Positions 1 to 22,395 of a DNA stretch of 64,000 bases are shown here, in pieces; within the stretch, counting starts at the first letter, position 1; each line of letters begins with the position of its first letter. The position numbers were made by a program, and so were the translations under genes. Source of the stretch: Merluccius polli (lineage: Eukaryota; Chordata; Actinopteri; Gadiformes; Merlucciidae); NCBI GenBank assembly GCA_030340625.1, contig JAOPHQ010006265.1, forward strand, positions 107,501 to 171,500. The letters run 5' to 3'. Under the pieces are notes generated by a model that saw nothing but the letters and a program-made list of their open reading frames with translations, was not told the DNA's origin and made no database searches.

Positions 1-507
1 AGTATTATAGTATGTATGTTTTAGTTAGTTTATAACCCCATGAAAATTACAATCGTTGAGTTTTCGTTACCTACTTACCTTCGTTATCTACACAGGCAGC
101 GGGTCCTCATTCACGGAGCCCGCTATCTTGCACCGCCATGTTTTTACAGTAGCCCAGAACGGACAAACGGCTCTAGAGAGGATCGTTTTTATCATAATCA
201 CTATCTTACTTGTAAGCTATGACCTGTTTTACAGACTAAACTAGAGGCCACCGTACAGACTAAATAACTACAGGCCACCGTAGCTTCTCCTACCTCAATT
301 GGAAAGGGAGAGGTGAGGTGAGGTGGTGGTGGTGGGGGGGGGGGGTATTCAGTTGGTTGCAATCTACAACCTCACCGCTAAATCTAAATCCTACACACTG
401 CACCTTTAAATGCTCTATATTTATACTGTATATATATGTATATTTTTTGTCTTCTATTCCATTCACCTCATCAATTGTGTGTTTGTTTACCTGGTGATAC
501 CCTACAG
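1..507. other. 5' flank / intron before the first visible MMD2 exon
   Basis: No exon is recognisable here. The stretch presumably belongs to the intron upstream of the first visible MMD2 exon. It contains a GGT-rich and poly-G tract near 310-346 and ends in a normal acceptor (tacag, 503-507). Short open frames in 40-244 show no similarity I recognise and are probably chance. Confidence 0.5.
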
Positions 508-786
508 TTGTGGATCCTCCCTAGCTTGATGGGCGGGTCTGTGCTCTACTTCCTGTCCGTGGACCAATGGCATTGCGTTGCAGCCTGGCTGTATGGAACC
601 GGCCTTACTGGCCTGTTCATCACCTCCACATTGTTCCACACTGCTGCCTGGAAGATTAGCCACCTCCGGTGTGTGTGTGTGTTTGCGTCTGAGTGTGCAT
701 ATATGTATACCCTTGGTGTGTCTGAATGAAGTATTCTTGTGTGTGTATAGTTTAGAGAGGATAAAGGTTTTAAAGCTAGTAGTGTG

Positions 787-828
<42 letters not shown>

Positions 829-2660
829 GCCCGTTTATCACAATGTATGTACACTATAATAACCCCAAAGGGTCAGAGATGTTAACAGAAGAAGTCATGA
901 GCACTCATGACTACAGAAAGAGCCCCCCCACCCCCCCCCAGCTCCGCCCCCCCTCCCCCGCTCCCATTTCCCCACAAAAGACAAGGACTGGGTCATGTGT
1001 TGAAGGAAAGCCTGAGTGCTGGTGTCAGGGACACTCGGTGTGTGCGCGTGTGTGTGTGTGTGTGTGTGTGTGTGTATTTGTGTGTGTCTTTGTTAGTGTG
1101 TGCTCGTGAATCTGTATGTGTGCGTGGGTATGTGTGTCAAACCTGTCTTCATTTTTGTGTGGTCCAGAGTTTGGACTACCACTGGCATTTGAGGCATAAA
1201 CGTGTTAATCAATTGTCCAACTTGGCATGAGTTGTTTCAGTGAGACTTTTTTTTCACCTCATTTTCTGTATAGGAACGTAGAACAGCGTTTCCACATGTG
1301 TGACCGCGTCGCCATCTACTTCTTCATCGCCGCCTCCTACTCGCCATGGTGAGTTACAGACGGACAGACAGGCAGGCAGACAGACCGACCGACCGACAGA
1401 TACACTGTGAGACTTGATTTAATGGTAGAGGGCAAGTGTAATTACATCAGACATTGGCGGTGCCTTAACGTTTGTGTGCTGTGTGTGTGTTCAGGCTGAT
1501 GCTCAGGGAGCTCGGGCCCTGGGCATGTCACATGCGCTGGCTGATCTGGGTCATGGCCTGCATAGGCGCTCTGTACGTCTTCTTCTTTCATGAGAGGTAA
1601 ATGTATCCCCAGACAGTAACCATACACTTACACCACCAGACAACAGGCCAGGTGTGTAGCTATAGTTAAGGTCAAGGGGGGTGAGTGTATGTGTATGTGT
1701 GTGTGTGTGTGTGTGTGTGGGGAGGGGGGTTGTAGCCAGAGTGTTTGATTGACGTTACCTGGTAACCCAAAACTGCCACTCCCAACAATTCAACCTACAG
1801 AGGGCAATTTGCGTCCATATTTACATCTTATCCTGCGTTTTTAAAACTTTGTGCATTTTAGTGGCGATTTTGGACCAGGATCCATCCATATGTCACCCGC
1901 GACGACACCACTTTATATCCCAAATGAGTCGTCCTGTCTCCCTGCAGGTACAAGCTGGTGGAGCTGCTGGGATACGTGGCCATGGGAGCTGCACCCGCTC
2001 TGGTCCTTCTATCCATGGTAGGACCACCGCTCACTGAAACAAGACAAATCCACAGCAATAAAGCAAAACCGGCCTTATTGTTATAGTGCGTTTTAAAAAA
2101 CAGAAACGAGAAAAGGTAGGTGGGGTGGGGGGGGGGGGTGAAGCTATTTCCTGTGGCGGCGCTCCCTACCGTAACCCTTATTTCCTGCCATTGTGAAAGG
2201 ATCCCACGCTTCTTTAAATATCCATACAAAACACTTTTTTTCACAACGCCACGGTCCGTGTCTCACACACACACCCAAGCATCCGGCCCACTTCTTCAAA
2301 AGCGAGATGCCTGTGTGTTATTTTAGTGTTCTGTTCTTAACGAAAGTGACTGCTGTTCTTGGTCGATTTTTGCTACTGATTACAGGTGGTGGCTTCTTGC
2401 TTTAAGCGTGTGTATGTATGTGTGTGTGTGTGTGTGTGTGCGTGTGTGTCTTCCAGGTGGACCGGGCAGGTGTGTGCGAGTTAGCCGTGGGAGGAGTCTT
2501 CTACGTGGTGGGCGTGGTCTTCTTCAAGAGCGACGGCCTGGTGCCGTTTGCCCACGCCATCTGGCACCTCTTCGTGGCCATCGGTGCCGGCGTCCACTAC
2601 TACGCCATCTGGAGGTACCTATACGCCCCACCCAGGGGCCTGCTGCACACCTCCAGGTGA
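508..2660 (+). CDS. mmd2: MMD2-like PAQR family membrane protein, last five coding exons (5' partial)
   Basis: Coding exons are 508-668, 1274-1348, 1495-1596, 1948-2017 and 2457-2660 (TGA at 2658-2660). They total 612 nt, 203 codons plus stop, with consistent phases and GT-AG borders. Human MMD2 has about 247 residues, so the missing part is the N-terminal tail and the start of the first membrane segment. Family hallmarks are visible: the S-x3-H type motif (STLFH), the conserved Asp in HMCDRVAIYFF, RELGPW...HMRW, and HAIWH near the C-terminus, which supplies the metal-binding histidines of PAQR proteins. FFHERYKLVELL and the wider pattern fit MMD2 (PAQR10) better than MMD (PAQR11), but the a/b paralogue is unknown. 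PAQR10/11 are seven-pass Golgi/endosomal proteins linked to Ras retention at the Golgi. Two donors sit in GT-repeat context, notably 668|669. The stop codon overlaps a donor-like site (ccag|gtgagc), so a longer alternative tail is possible. Confidence 0.92.
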
Positions 2661-2850
2661 GCAGCAGGCCGCGACACGCTGGCCCCTCCTCACTGGCCAA
2701 CATCAACCGAGATACAACGAGACGAATCGACAAGCGACGGGTTTTTGGTTACGGCTGAACATGACTGAACAATGAAAGTATGTTGGGATGATTCCTTCTG
2801 CCGGAGACGGGATCTGGTCGCGTGTGACAGAGAGAGAGAGTGTGCGAGAT

Positions 2851-2920
<70 letters not shown>

Positions 2921-4470
2921 GATAGCTATACATGATCAAAGCTCTGCCCAGCTGGTGGTGCCAGGGGACCAAACTAGAGGTCGTATTGAGGCCCAACTTG
3001 AATCCAACACAGACCAGAACATGACTTGAGCTGGCTCAAAATCGACTATATGCAAATAGAACCAACCCGTGGTTAACTAGGCCTCATGTTGGGATCTGGT
3101 CGATGTCACGGTGATCTCTAGAGCAAAAACAAGGACCAAATGGTAATTTATTTCCCGAGTCACCGACTGAAACTATGCCTTTATAGACTGGATTGGATAC
3201 ATGATATTATATCTGGATTCATATTCCAGAACCACCACATGACAAGGACTGGCTGGCCCAAACTTGTTAGCGTGTATTGACTGACTCTATGGTATTATTT
3301 ACCTAGCAGAAATATGAATTATTACACTATTCAAAGTCTCATTAATTAATGAGAAAGGCAATAGAAAACCAGTAACAGACATTGGGATAAATGACTCCCA
3401 GTTGTTTCTTTGGAGGTGAGTGGAGTCGTTTAAGCTCCGCCCACCCAGTAATGATTTGGTGCTAATGACCTCATTTACATATGATGGGACTAGCTGCTAC
3501 ATTCACTGTGCATGTTTCATAAAACATACAGAATAAGCACTTTACTGAATGTCAAATTATTAAGCTTCATACTTTTAATTTGCATTTCATTTTCATTTTG
3601 GACAAAATAAATGCCCTAAATGTAAATGTAAGTATTAAGCGTGTATTGAAGACATTTATTCAATTCGTAATACTTACGTCTGTACTGCTAGGGCTATTGT
3701 TATTATTAACAAGTATTCATCCTACATGAGTTTGTAGATTTCTTCATGAACATTTGAGAACTGCCAGGGCTCAAACATCAGTTTAGTCGACCAGCAGGCG
3801 TTCTGTTGTGATGTCAGATTTATGTTAACTAGATCAACAGTCAATACATGATTGAGGCCAGATTGCCAAATGTTGTAAGTTTGTTGATCAAAATAATAGT
3901 AGAAATGGCCTTCACTGTGGTTTTGCAAACAAAGCTGGAAAACGGCATTTTTTTCAGCTGTCATTTTGTTTACAATATTGTCTCCTTTATGCAAACCAAC
4001 ACATTTTGAAAAACAGATTTTTTAAATCCCAACACACACTTCCAGGATCTATTGCTTATAGCTAATAAGTCATTGCAATAAGTCTTCATTACTAATTCTA
4101 ATCAGGTAAAAAAAAAAATACAGAACAGAGTAAAGCTTAAATGTTTGTTACATTTGATACTGATAAGGTTAACCATTTTATATACAAGAACAATAAAATA
4201 CATTCTATTTTTCTTTTACAAAAGATTGATCTATTTCTACGGTTGAATACTTATAGTGTTGCATCTCAGATTTCTCACATCCCCCCCCCCACTTGTAAAA
4301 CTGTTTGTACTCACGCAGGTAGTGAACGACTTGTATCAGAGAGAACTCTATTTTGCTAAATCATAAAGACTAATTATTGAATAAATGAAATATGCTTCAT
4401 GACACCGTGTGTGTGCCACTGTTGTTACTTTCAATGCATGCGCTTGACGACGACAAGGGGAAATTCACAT
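2661..4470. other. MMD2-AP5Z1 convergent intergenic region
   Basis: These 2.0 kb hold the presumed 3' UTRs of two convergent genes. A (GA)n tract lies at about 2829-2915. The A/T-rich remainder shows no exon. A short segment near 3600-3640 (gccctaaatgtaaatgtaa) matches the end of an interspersed repeat also seen at 13.7 and 45.7 kb. In human the RADIL gene lies between AP5Z1 and MMD2; no RADIL-like exon is seen here. Confidence 0.6.
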
Positions 4471-4473
4471 ATA

Positions 4474-4479
4474 TTTATT
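4474..4479 (-). promoter_or_regulatory. candidate AP5Z1 polyadenylation signal
   Basis: On the minus strand the sequence reads AATAAA about 165 nt downstream of the AP5Z1 stop codon. Position and orientation fit a poly(A) signal. No cleavage data are available. Confidence 0.45.
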
Positions 4480-4550
4480 TAGAAAAGTGCAGTGCATAAG
4501 ATCGGACGGGATTGATTGATTGATTCAAGAGTGACATTTCTCTCAACACA

Positions 4551-4565
4551 CACACACACACACGC

Positions 4566-4602
<37 letters not shown>
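4551..4602. repeat. (CA)n microsatellite in AP5Z1 3' UTR region
   Basis: Near-pure CA dinucleotides with a few CG/GC interruptions, just downstream of the AP5Z1 stop on its transcribed strand. Confidence 0.9.
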
Positions 4603-4605
<3 letters not shown>

Positions 4606-4641
4606 TAGTCGTAGTTGTGCCAACGCCAGGCCGCACAGTCC

Positions 4642-14878
<10,237 letters not shown>

Positions 14879-15414
14879 GTTGGCAAAAAACAGACACGCA
14901 TCCCACGACCGCTGAGGCGGTTGCCTAAAGTGTCCGCATATCTCCCTTGTTGTTTGAACAGGAGGTAAACAGTGCTATCGCTTAAGGTACCCTGACGGAA
15001 ATCACGTCTGCTGACAATAGTTCCGCTTTTTTTCCTTCCCCCACCCACTCGTGGCCTACGGAGGCCCTCTGAGGTCCTTTTTTAACCACACAAAGAAATC
15101 CCTAGATGTGTAAATCCATGCGCACGGATTTGTATCATCGTTCGCATAGAAAGTAGGTCGTAGCGTGCTCAAAATAAAATAAAAATATTTGTTTCTGTTA
15201 TATAGACATAAGCAATACATATATCACATTCTTAGAAATACAGCGAAATGTTGTTTAGGCCTATAGGTGTTACACCTATAACAGCTCATCTAATTCTACT
15301 GGGCCTCTTATAAGAGATAGTTTAAATAGTATTTACTAGAATCATCAGTGACAAAAATATTGATATACATTGTGGTGTGCTGAGCAAAGCCTTTCATTCC
15401 TCCAATACCCCTCA

Positions 15415-15416
<2 letters not shown>

Positions 15417-15492
<76 letters not shown>
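15417..15492. repeat. (AT)n microsatellite
   Basis: About 76 bp of alternating AT upstream of AP5Z1. Confidence 0.95.
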
Positions 15493-15498
<6 letters not shown>

Positions 15499-15940
15499 AA
15501 GACTTGACTGTACCCAGAGAAGAGGCACACAGATGACTCTCTGGGTCAAATGATTAATGCGGGGCTGGACTGAGCTTCTTAACGTTGGCAGACAGACTCG
15601 GGGGGCCCAGAAACTTGAGTCAGCTGGGAGCCAGAGCTAGTGAACGTACATACACTGCTTGAAGACCGTCGCGGGGTAGAATCAGAAAGGTGCATGTTGG
15701 GTATGCATGATTCATCATACGGCTGTGAAGTAAGTCGATATGCGAAAGCAGCATATCACCTACAAGCAACATTTTTTTTCTCAATACCACGTAAGGCAGA
15801 GGTAAATGTGAGACAGTTGAGACGCATCCGTTGCAGGCATGTGCAGAGGGGGGGGGCTATGGGTGCCCGAGCCCCTGCCCTTTTCCCTTTGAAGGACCAA
15901 AGTGCCCTTTTGAGCGGACCAAAGTGCCCTTTTGCCCCCC

Positions 15941-16070
15941 CGCTCAACAATCGCGCAACAGAAATCCTCCGGTAGCACCCCCTCCCCGCTCAACAATCGC
16001 GCAACAGAAATCCTCCGGTAGCACCCCCTCCCCGCTCAACAATCGCTCAACAGAAATCCTCGCGTTTTTG
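15941..16070. repeat. 46-bp minisatellite, about three copies
   Basis: Units start at 15941, 15987 and 16033 (cgctcaacaatcgc...), period 46 bp. They lie inside the element at 15834-16453; the last unit diverges and is followed by the nested insertion. Confidence 0.85.
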
Positions 16071-16079
16071 AGCACCTTC

Positions 16080-16418
16080 TAGAGGTGCGCGGATGGCGGT
16101 TACAGCCGCGGACTCCGCGGTTAAACCGCGGATCGGGCGGATGACCTTACGAAAAATAATATTTTAATTAAATTCGGGCGGGTGGCGGTTGAACCAATCA
16201 AATGAAAAGATATATATAAGTTACATTGTTAGGCTAAATATTGTTACTTACATCCGATAAAAACGAGCACACTTTTCTCGCGTCAGCAGCGCCCGCGGAT
16301 GGCGGGCGGTTGCGGTTTTGAAATTGGTCAACAAACGTTGGTGCGGATGGATGGCGGACGGATGATGAGTTTTGTGATGCGGTTGCGGATACAATAATAG
16401 CCCATCCGCGCACCTCTA
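16080..16418. mobile_element. 339-bp hAT-like MITE with 8-bp TSD GCACCTTC, nested
   Basis: Perfect terminal inverted repeats TAGAGGTGCGCGGATGG / CCATCCGCGCACCTCTA. The direct repeat GCACCTTC lies at 16072-16079 and 16419-16426. The interior is rich in gcggatggcgg motifs and has no ORF of note. It sits inside the 15834-16453 element and is therefore younger. Confidence 0.9.
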
Positions 16419-16821
16419 GCACCTTCCCCTCAAAGGATCTCTGCACGGCCCTGATCCGTTGCCCAGATGAAGTCTATCCCCAAGGAACTTCCAGGCCTCC
16501 AATCTGATTGACTGTACTTTTACTGAACATGATCAAGCATGATCAACATATCCAACATGCCTCTGTGTCAAAACAGAACACCGAATATCAAGTAGCTCAC
16601 TTTTGGAAATATTTGTTTTATTTGAAATGGCAATATTGTGTATTGTACTAAACCTCGTCTGAAAGGTGAGAATGTAGCGCCCGCACACAAACGTTTCTTC
16701 TGTGCACACAATTAAAGGACACCCAAGGGTAATGGAAAATAATCTTTATTATCTCCTCCATTGCCCCATTCACCCCCACGAACACGCTCCACTGATGCCA
16801 ACACCCTCACCCCCATCACCA

Positions 16822-17667
16822 GGGCCCAGTTTCCCGATAACGATGTACGATCCATCTTACGATGCTTCTTACGAATCATCTTTCGAACGATCGTTATTTT
16901 TTTCCGTGCGTTTCCCGAAACTCCTCTTAACATGAACGCGCGTGCACAGATCTAACGATCGATCGTAGCCTTGTACCTGTCCACTGACACGGTGCTGAAA
17001 TACATATACTCGATTCTGATTGGCTGGAGGGTGTAGGTTGAAAAGTACACCTACGAAAGACGTTGACGCTATGAAGACGCTATGGCCACGTTGCTTGGCA
17101 ACGCCTGCATACGGGAGATATTAAATAGTCCGCTCGATTTGTAAAAAAATAAATAAAAAAAAACACCTCACGATTTTAACTCTAAAACACATTCAAGTAC
17201 TATTAATTGAGTAAAGGTGACCATGGTATAAACGGGATAATGCCCTTCGAGGTGTCCATTAACAGAACCGTCCTCCGCGGTTCACGCCTCCGCGTCGTCC
17301 ATTCATTTCTGTTAATATTTAATCAATTAATAATATTTTATATCTTCATAGCCATAGTCAACGTCTTTCCTAGGTGTGCATCAACGATAAGATTATAGTA
17401 TTCACCCAGACCATGGTATAACATAGACTAAGCTGTATAGCCTATCGTAACTTCAGCGTCACCAGCTGGACATTCAGTGGTATTGGATGTGTTAACGACG
17501 CTCGTAGTGCGCTACGAGTACCCCTGGAGCTCTCGTTCGCTACGAGCGTCTTAACGATGTTCGTTACGCAACGATGCTTTCGGGAAACGGTGTGAAAACT
17601 GTCTGATGGTCGTACGACGTACTTAACGAACCACTTAGGCTAACGACGCTTTCGGGAAACTGGGCCC
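16822..17667. mobile_element. TIR element GGGCCCAGTTTCCCG, about 846 bp, with a nested insertion
   Basis: Terminal inverted repeats GGGCCCAGTTTCCCG at 16822 and its complement ending at 17667, with further subterminal matches (cgataacgatg / ttaacgatgttcgt). No transposase is visible and no clear target duplication was read. A copy of the palindromic repeat family described at 54684 is embedded at about 17010-17420. Confidence 0.75.
17010..17420 (+). repeat. palindromic repeat family, copy 1
   Basis: Shares the segments gattggctggagggtgtagg, cgctatggccacgttgcttg, ggagatattaaatagtccgc and the ccatggtataa...gaggtgtccattaacag block with copies at 27755-28010 (reverse), 32125-32380 and 54684-55088. 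Here the element is rearranged, ending with an accatggtata motif near 17411. Confidence 0.75.
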
Positions 17668-17676
17668 AGGACCAAA

Positions 17677-18009
17677 TACTGCACCATAGGGGACAGAGCC
17701 TTTGCCATTGCCGCCCCTACCCTCTGGAACCATCCACCCCCCCCCCCCCCCCCCGGCCAGCCGTAACTCGGATTCACTGCCGTCTTTCAAAAGTCATCTC
17801 AAAACCCAGCTCTTCACACCTGACAAATCATTTTCCACCCTCTCTCCTTCTTATTTTCCTACCTACTCTCTCTGTATTGTTGTTTTTGAGTATCTGTATG
17901 TGTTTGTATGCATGTATGTACTTTATGTATTGTCCATTTGTATCCTTTTTGTTTTCGAGTTTTTGTAAAGCGTCTTTGGGTACCTAGAAATGCGCTATAT
18001 AAAACCTAT

Positions 18010-18044
<35 letters not shown>
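17677..18044 (+). mobile_element. 3' tail of a non-LTR retrotransposon (L2/CR1-like)
   Basis: The frame at 17702-17968 reads the typical last residues of an ORF2 (FKSHLKTQLFTP). It is followed by a 3' UTR ending in gtctttgggtacctagaaa, gcgctatataaaacc and an (ATT)n tail at about 18010-18043. Conserved snap-back ends with simple-repeat tails are typical of L2/CR1-type fish LINEs. It is 5'-truncated and interrupted by a C homopolymer. Confidence 0.75.
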
Positions 18045-18046
<2 letters not shown>

Positions 18047-18061
18047 ACCAAATCGCTCTCC

Positions 18062-18345
18062 TGCGATGTTGACCTTCTACTCCGTCTCTCCTTCCCAGGT
18101 GCCCTCTCTGGAGGTCTCTGCGCTCTCCACCCCTGGAGCTGCTGGTTGGCGGATACTCTGTCCCTTCCTTCCGTCTGCCCCCCCTCCCTGGCCGGGGGGC
18201 CGCTGCGCTCTCTGGCCCCGGATTTGCTGGCCAACGGACCTCTTAGCAGCACACGTGGCAGCGCCAGCACCTGCCACTTCCTCCTGGATGTGGAGGCACA
18301 GTCTGGTGATATTGAGTAGCCTCCTGGGCACTCTTCCCCCCCCCC
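18062..18345. other. unassigned GC-rich segment with open frames on both strands
   Basis: This block stands out from its A/T-rich surroundings by base composition. It is open in two frames on the plus strand and two on the minus strand, and ends in a C homopolymer at 18338-18358. A splice-like ttcccag precedes gtgccctctctgg. I do not recognise any protein family. It may be a pseudogene piece or repeat DNA. Confidence 0.3.
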
Positions 18346-18619
18346 CCCCCCCCCCCCCGGTATCGCAGTGAGAAAAGGTTTGAGTCTGTTGTAATGCACA
18401 CATCACCTGTCCCTCCCTCAACTAACACGATACAAGACTTCTGTGATTCTTCGACTATAAGGGCCCCTAAATCTCCTTTTCCTAGCCTTAGAGCGGACCC
18501 ATTGGAGCGGAAAATGTGCCCGCCTCTTTCTTTCGGGGGGGGGGGGGGGGGGGGGGCTAGACTGCTTGTAGGAATACTCGCCCCGGATGACGCAATCTTG
18601 TTTTGGAAACTAGCTGACT

Positions 18620-19490
18620 GCACCAACTGTTACGGTCTGTCTTCAGCACAAACACTTCTCCCAACAAGTAGTGCTTTCTCAGAAACTCCTTCTCGGTGGC
18701 AGCATATTTCCTTTCTTGTTTAGTCAGAGCCCTACCAGCATAAGATGTGACTTACACCCCACCTCTTCCTGTGACAGGATCGCCCCAACGCCTGCATCAC
18801 TAGCGTGAAATGTTTGTGGGGATCAGGATGTGCAAGACTGGGGGCCGACATCAAACTACGCTTGAGCTGTTCAAAGGCTGACAGACAGTCCTCTGAACAC
18901 TTAAACCGCCTAACCCTTCTGAGTTGGTGAAGGAGGCGAGCAATCTCTGCAAATCCTTTTACACACATTCTCTAATAGGAGGCTAGCCCAACAAAACTAC
19001 TTCAGTCTGGTTCTTTGGCACTGGCCACTGTGGCACTGCGTAGACCTTCGCATTATCAGCTTCCACACCCCTCGCTGAGATTATGTGGCCCAAGTACTAC
19101 ACCTGGGAATAAAATAAATTGTACTTCACTGGGTTTACTTTGAGTTTAGGCTGGCGTAATTTGGTTAGCACCTCATCCAACCGTGACAAATGCCCATGAA
19201 CAGTCTGGCAAAACAATGAGTTCATCCAAGCACACTAAACAAGTTGTCCACTTCAATTCTGCCAGCACCCGGTCCAACAATCTCTGAAAGGTACTGGGCT
19301 AAGACCCAAACTCAGCATATTGAACCGTCGTGTAATGAACGCCGTTTTAGGTTCGTCTTTGGGATCCACCTCGCCCTGCCAGTACCCACTAGCCACGTCG
19401 AGAGTGGAGAACCGAAAAGAGTTGCCTTCGAGGGCGTCGTCAATGCGGGGCAGGCATCAGAGTCAAATCGTTAAATGTATTGTGACCGGG
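18620..19490 (-). pseudogene. Ty3/gypsy pol fragment (reverse transcriptase to RNase H)
   Basis: On the minus strand, across several frames and stops, the landmarks appear in order: FSTLDVASGYWQ, DPKDEPKTAF, then YLGHIIS, the connection (FAEIARLLHQL, CSEDCLSAFEQLK) and RNase H pieces (YAGRALTKQERKYAATEKE). This is the Ty3/gypsy order. Internal stops and frame changes make it non-functional. No LTR or integrase was recognised. It is a different copy and orientation from the gypsy element at 31.3 kb. Confidence 0.85.
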
Positions 19491-20590
19491 ACCGGGTAGG
19501 AATAGGATAATTGTCCTGCACCACCTAAGCCTATGACATGCAGACCCCAACCAAATACTTGGGCCTTACCACTACATTTGAGTTAAAACATTACAGACAG
19601 AGCGGGAAACGTGCATTCAGCAGACAAAATGTTTATTTCGTTTGCGGTAGGGAAAGACAAACGGCTGCAAAGAAACTAAAAGGAAAACAGGTTAGTCCCA
19701 CAATAATCTTATTATTACAAGTCATAAAGATGGATAAAATACTGATTGATTCAGATTGTGACAGTAACGAGCACTTATTTAGGAAAGCCACCACCAGGGG
19801 GCCAGACAGAGCTACAACCCCAACCACACTTCACATGTGCACAATACACACTAGTGCACAACAGATCCAATGACCGCTAGGTGAAGATGGTTACCTGCAA
19901 ACTTTAAAGCTCACCATGCCAAAAGCTTACCACACCGCATGCAGCGAAGACAAATTAGGACCCAGTCTCCTCCCCACAGCGTGATCCTCCGCTCAAAAGA
20001 AATATATTCAAATGTAATGTCTGGCACAAGTAAAATAGTTGGTACATAGACCACCATATTTTTGTAACAATGAAAACAATCTTCTACCATATAAAACCCA
20101 ACACTAAACCAAGACTTGGCTTAGCACACCATATAAAAACATTTAATTCCCAATGCTGTTCAGGCAAAACAGTTTGAATAAAACTATAATAAGACGTCAC
20201 ATTAGGCAAGACGGCCGCCTGGCACTGGATCCTAAGGGGGGGGGGGGATGATTGGAGGGATGATTGTTATTATACATGACCTCTGAGGAACCAACCACTT
20301 CCAGAAGGTTACCTGCATGGAGCGTAGGCTATACTGGGTGTGACACAGGAAAGGGTGACCAGCCCATCGCTGATCATCTGTCAAAAGGCCTACAACACCA
20401 GTCTGCATCCTCACAGGAACACACCCACAGTGTTGAACATGTGCACATCCATACCGCATTCACATATGAATGTTATGGAGGCGCCAGGTATAATAAACCC
20501 CACAACATAAGACCACAAACTAAACATCGCAATCCCTCGTTCTCAATCTCAGACTTGCATTACCTGCGTCAACTGCATTGCAAGAAGAAG
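19491..20590. other. no recognisable gene
   Basis: A/T-rich intergenic DNA that may continue the flank of the gypsy fragment. A G homopolymer lies at 20236-20247. Nothing else is supported. Confidence 0.4.
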
Positions 20591-20599
20591 GATGATGAT

Positions 20600-20610
20600 G
20601 AGGAGGAGGA

Positions 20611-20637
<27 letters not shown>
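20600..20637. repeat. (GGA)n tract
   Basis: Short GAG/GGA trinucleotide array. It produces a spurious Glu/Arg-rich frame. Confidence 0.85.
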
Positions 20638-20642
<5 letters not shown>

Positions 20643-21085
20643 CTACACACCAAACGTCAGCCTCAAAGAAAAGGAGAGCCACCTGCCACACCTGTCCTTT
20701 ATGAAGGGGTTAGTGATTGCGCATCAGGTCCAGAGGCCCCGCCCACTAAAGGCTCCAGCCATGGCCGTCACAGGATTATTTCAACACAAAAAGCGGAAAC
20801 TCCCCATCTGGTTGAGGGGACGGGAACCGCAGGTCCAAATATAAAACACATTTCAACACATTTCAACACATGGCGCATTTCAACAGACGTTTTACAGACG
20901 TTAAAAAGTAGGCCCTATCTGTGGCCTCTCGTCGTCGGTGTGCGCACATAAACCAGCGTCGTTTCACGCGCTTTTTGGGGGGGCGTTTTGCACGTAAGCG
21001 CGTTGCGCTGATTCGCACGTGGAATCTCGTGTGCCGAAAGAGAAAGCGCGCGCCTGACTCACACACACACACGCACAAACGCACG

Positions 21086-21123
<38 letters not shown>

Positions 21124-21312
21124 GCCTGCTCTCTCTGTCTCTCACTCTCTCTTTCTCATAAACACTCACTTCTGTACTGATTGCATAGCGAGCTGCAAGC
21201 CGCGTAGCGTAGTGTCGTAGAGGACCGATGAGCCCACGGTGCTAGCGGGATATAGTGAACACCTCCGCCTGGACAAATAACCACGACCTTTCAAACTCAA
21301 CTTCTGCGCCAG

Positions 21313-22395
21313 GTAAGACATAACTGCAATGGGTAATGACATGTAAGACATGTAAGTTTAATGGGTAATGACATGTAAGACATGTAACTAATGGGTAATG
21401 GCATGTAATACATGTAACTGAAATTGGTAATGACATGTAAGACATGTAACTGAAATGGGTAATGCCATGTAAGACATGTAACTGTAATGGGTAATGACAT
21501 GTAAGACATATAACGACATGTAAGGCATGTAACTGTAATGGGAAATGACATGTAAGACATGTAACTGTAATGGGTAATGACATGTAAGACATGTAAGACA
21601 TGTAACTTTAATGGGTAATGACATGTAAGACATGTAACTAATTGGTAATGACATGTAAGACATGTAACTGAAATGGGTAATGACATGTAAGAAATGTAAC
21701 TGAAATTGGTAATGACATGTAAGACATGTAACTGTAATGGGTAATGACATGTAAGACATAACGACATGTAAGGCATGCAATTGTAATGGGAAATGACATG
21801 TAAGACATGTAACTTTAATGGGTAATGACATGTAAGACATGTAACTAATGGGTAATGACATGTAATGCATAACAACATGTAAGGCATGTAACTGTAATGG
21901 GAAATGACATGTAAGACATGTAACTTTAATGGGTAATGACATGTAAGACATGTAACTAATGGGTAATGACATGTAATACATGTAAGACATGTAACTAATG
22001 GGTAATGACATGTAATACATGTAACTGAAATTGGTAATGACATGTAAGACATGTAACTAATGGGTAATGACATGTAAGACATGTAACTTTAATGGGTAAT
22101 GACATGTAAGACATGTAACTGAAATAGGTAAAGACATGTAAGACATGTAACTTTAATGGGTAATGACATGTAAGACATGTAACTGTAATGGGTAATGACA
22201 TGTAAGACATGTAACGACATGTAAGACATGTAGTAATGGGAAATGACATGTAAGACATGTAACTGTAATGGGAAATGACATGTAAGACATGTAACTTTAA
22301 TGGGTAATGACATGTAAGACATGTAACTTTAATGGGTAATGGCATGTAAGACATGTAACTGTAATGGGTAATGACATGTAACTGTAATAGGTAAT
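21313..22395. repeat. 32-bp minisatellite, about 1.1 kb
   Basis: About 33 imperfect copies of a unit of about 32 bp built from taatgggtaatg and acatgtaagacatgtaact, with indels between units. The minus strand lacks stops in most phases and gives long artefactual frames of MSYMSLPI / CLTCHYPL / LHVLHVI type. The array starts right after ttctgcgccag|gtaaga, which looks like a splice donor but has no proven exon. Confidence 0.95.

Larger units (their letters stand above)
15834..16453. mobile_element. hAT-like non-autonomous element with 8-bp TSD ATCCGTTG
   Basis: The left end CAGGCATGTGCAGAGG mirrors the right end (opposite strand CAGGGCCGTGCAGAG). ATCCGTTG flanks it directly on both sides (15826-15833 and 16454-16461). 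An 8-bp duplication is the hAT signature. The interior holds a 46-bp minisatellite and a second, nested hAT-like element at 16080-16418. No transposase is visible. Confidence 0.85.

Noticed and set aside
2661..4641. RADIL exons between MMD2 and AP5Z1
   Set aside because: No reading frame in this interval resembles RADIL domains; the region is A/T-rich and repeat-bearing.
20264..20704. 146-codon frame with a poly-Glu stretch
   Set aside because: The acidic run is a GGA repeat; no domain is recognisable and there is no codon or splice support.
20921..21220. Arg-rich frame MASRRRCAHINQRR...
   Set aside because: Runs into a CA repeat, has no homology I recognise and no splice context.
21297..22354. 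261-, 210- and 119-codon frames (MSYMSLPI...) as a repeat protein gene
   Set aside because: The frames are explained by a stop-free 32-bp minisatellite; the peptide changes phase with each unit and there is no flanking gene structure.
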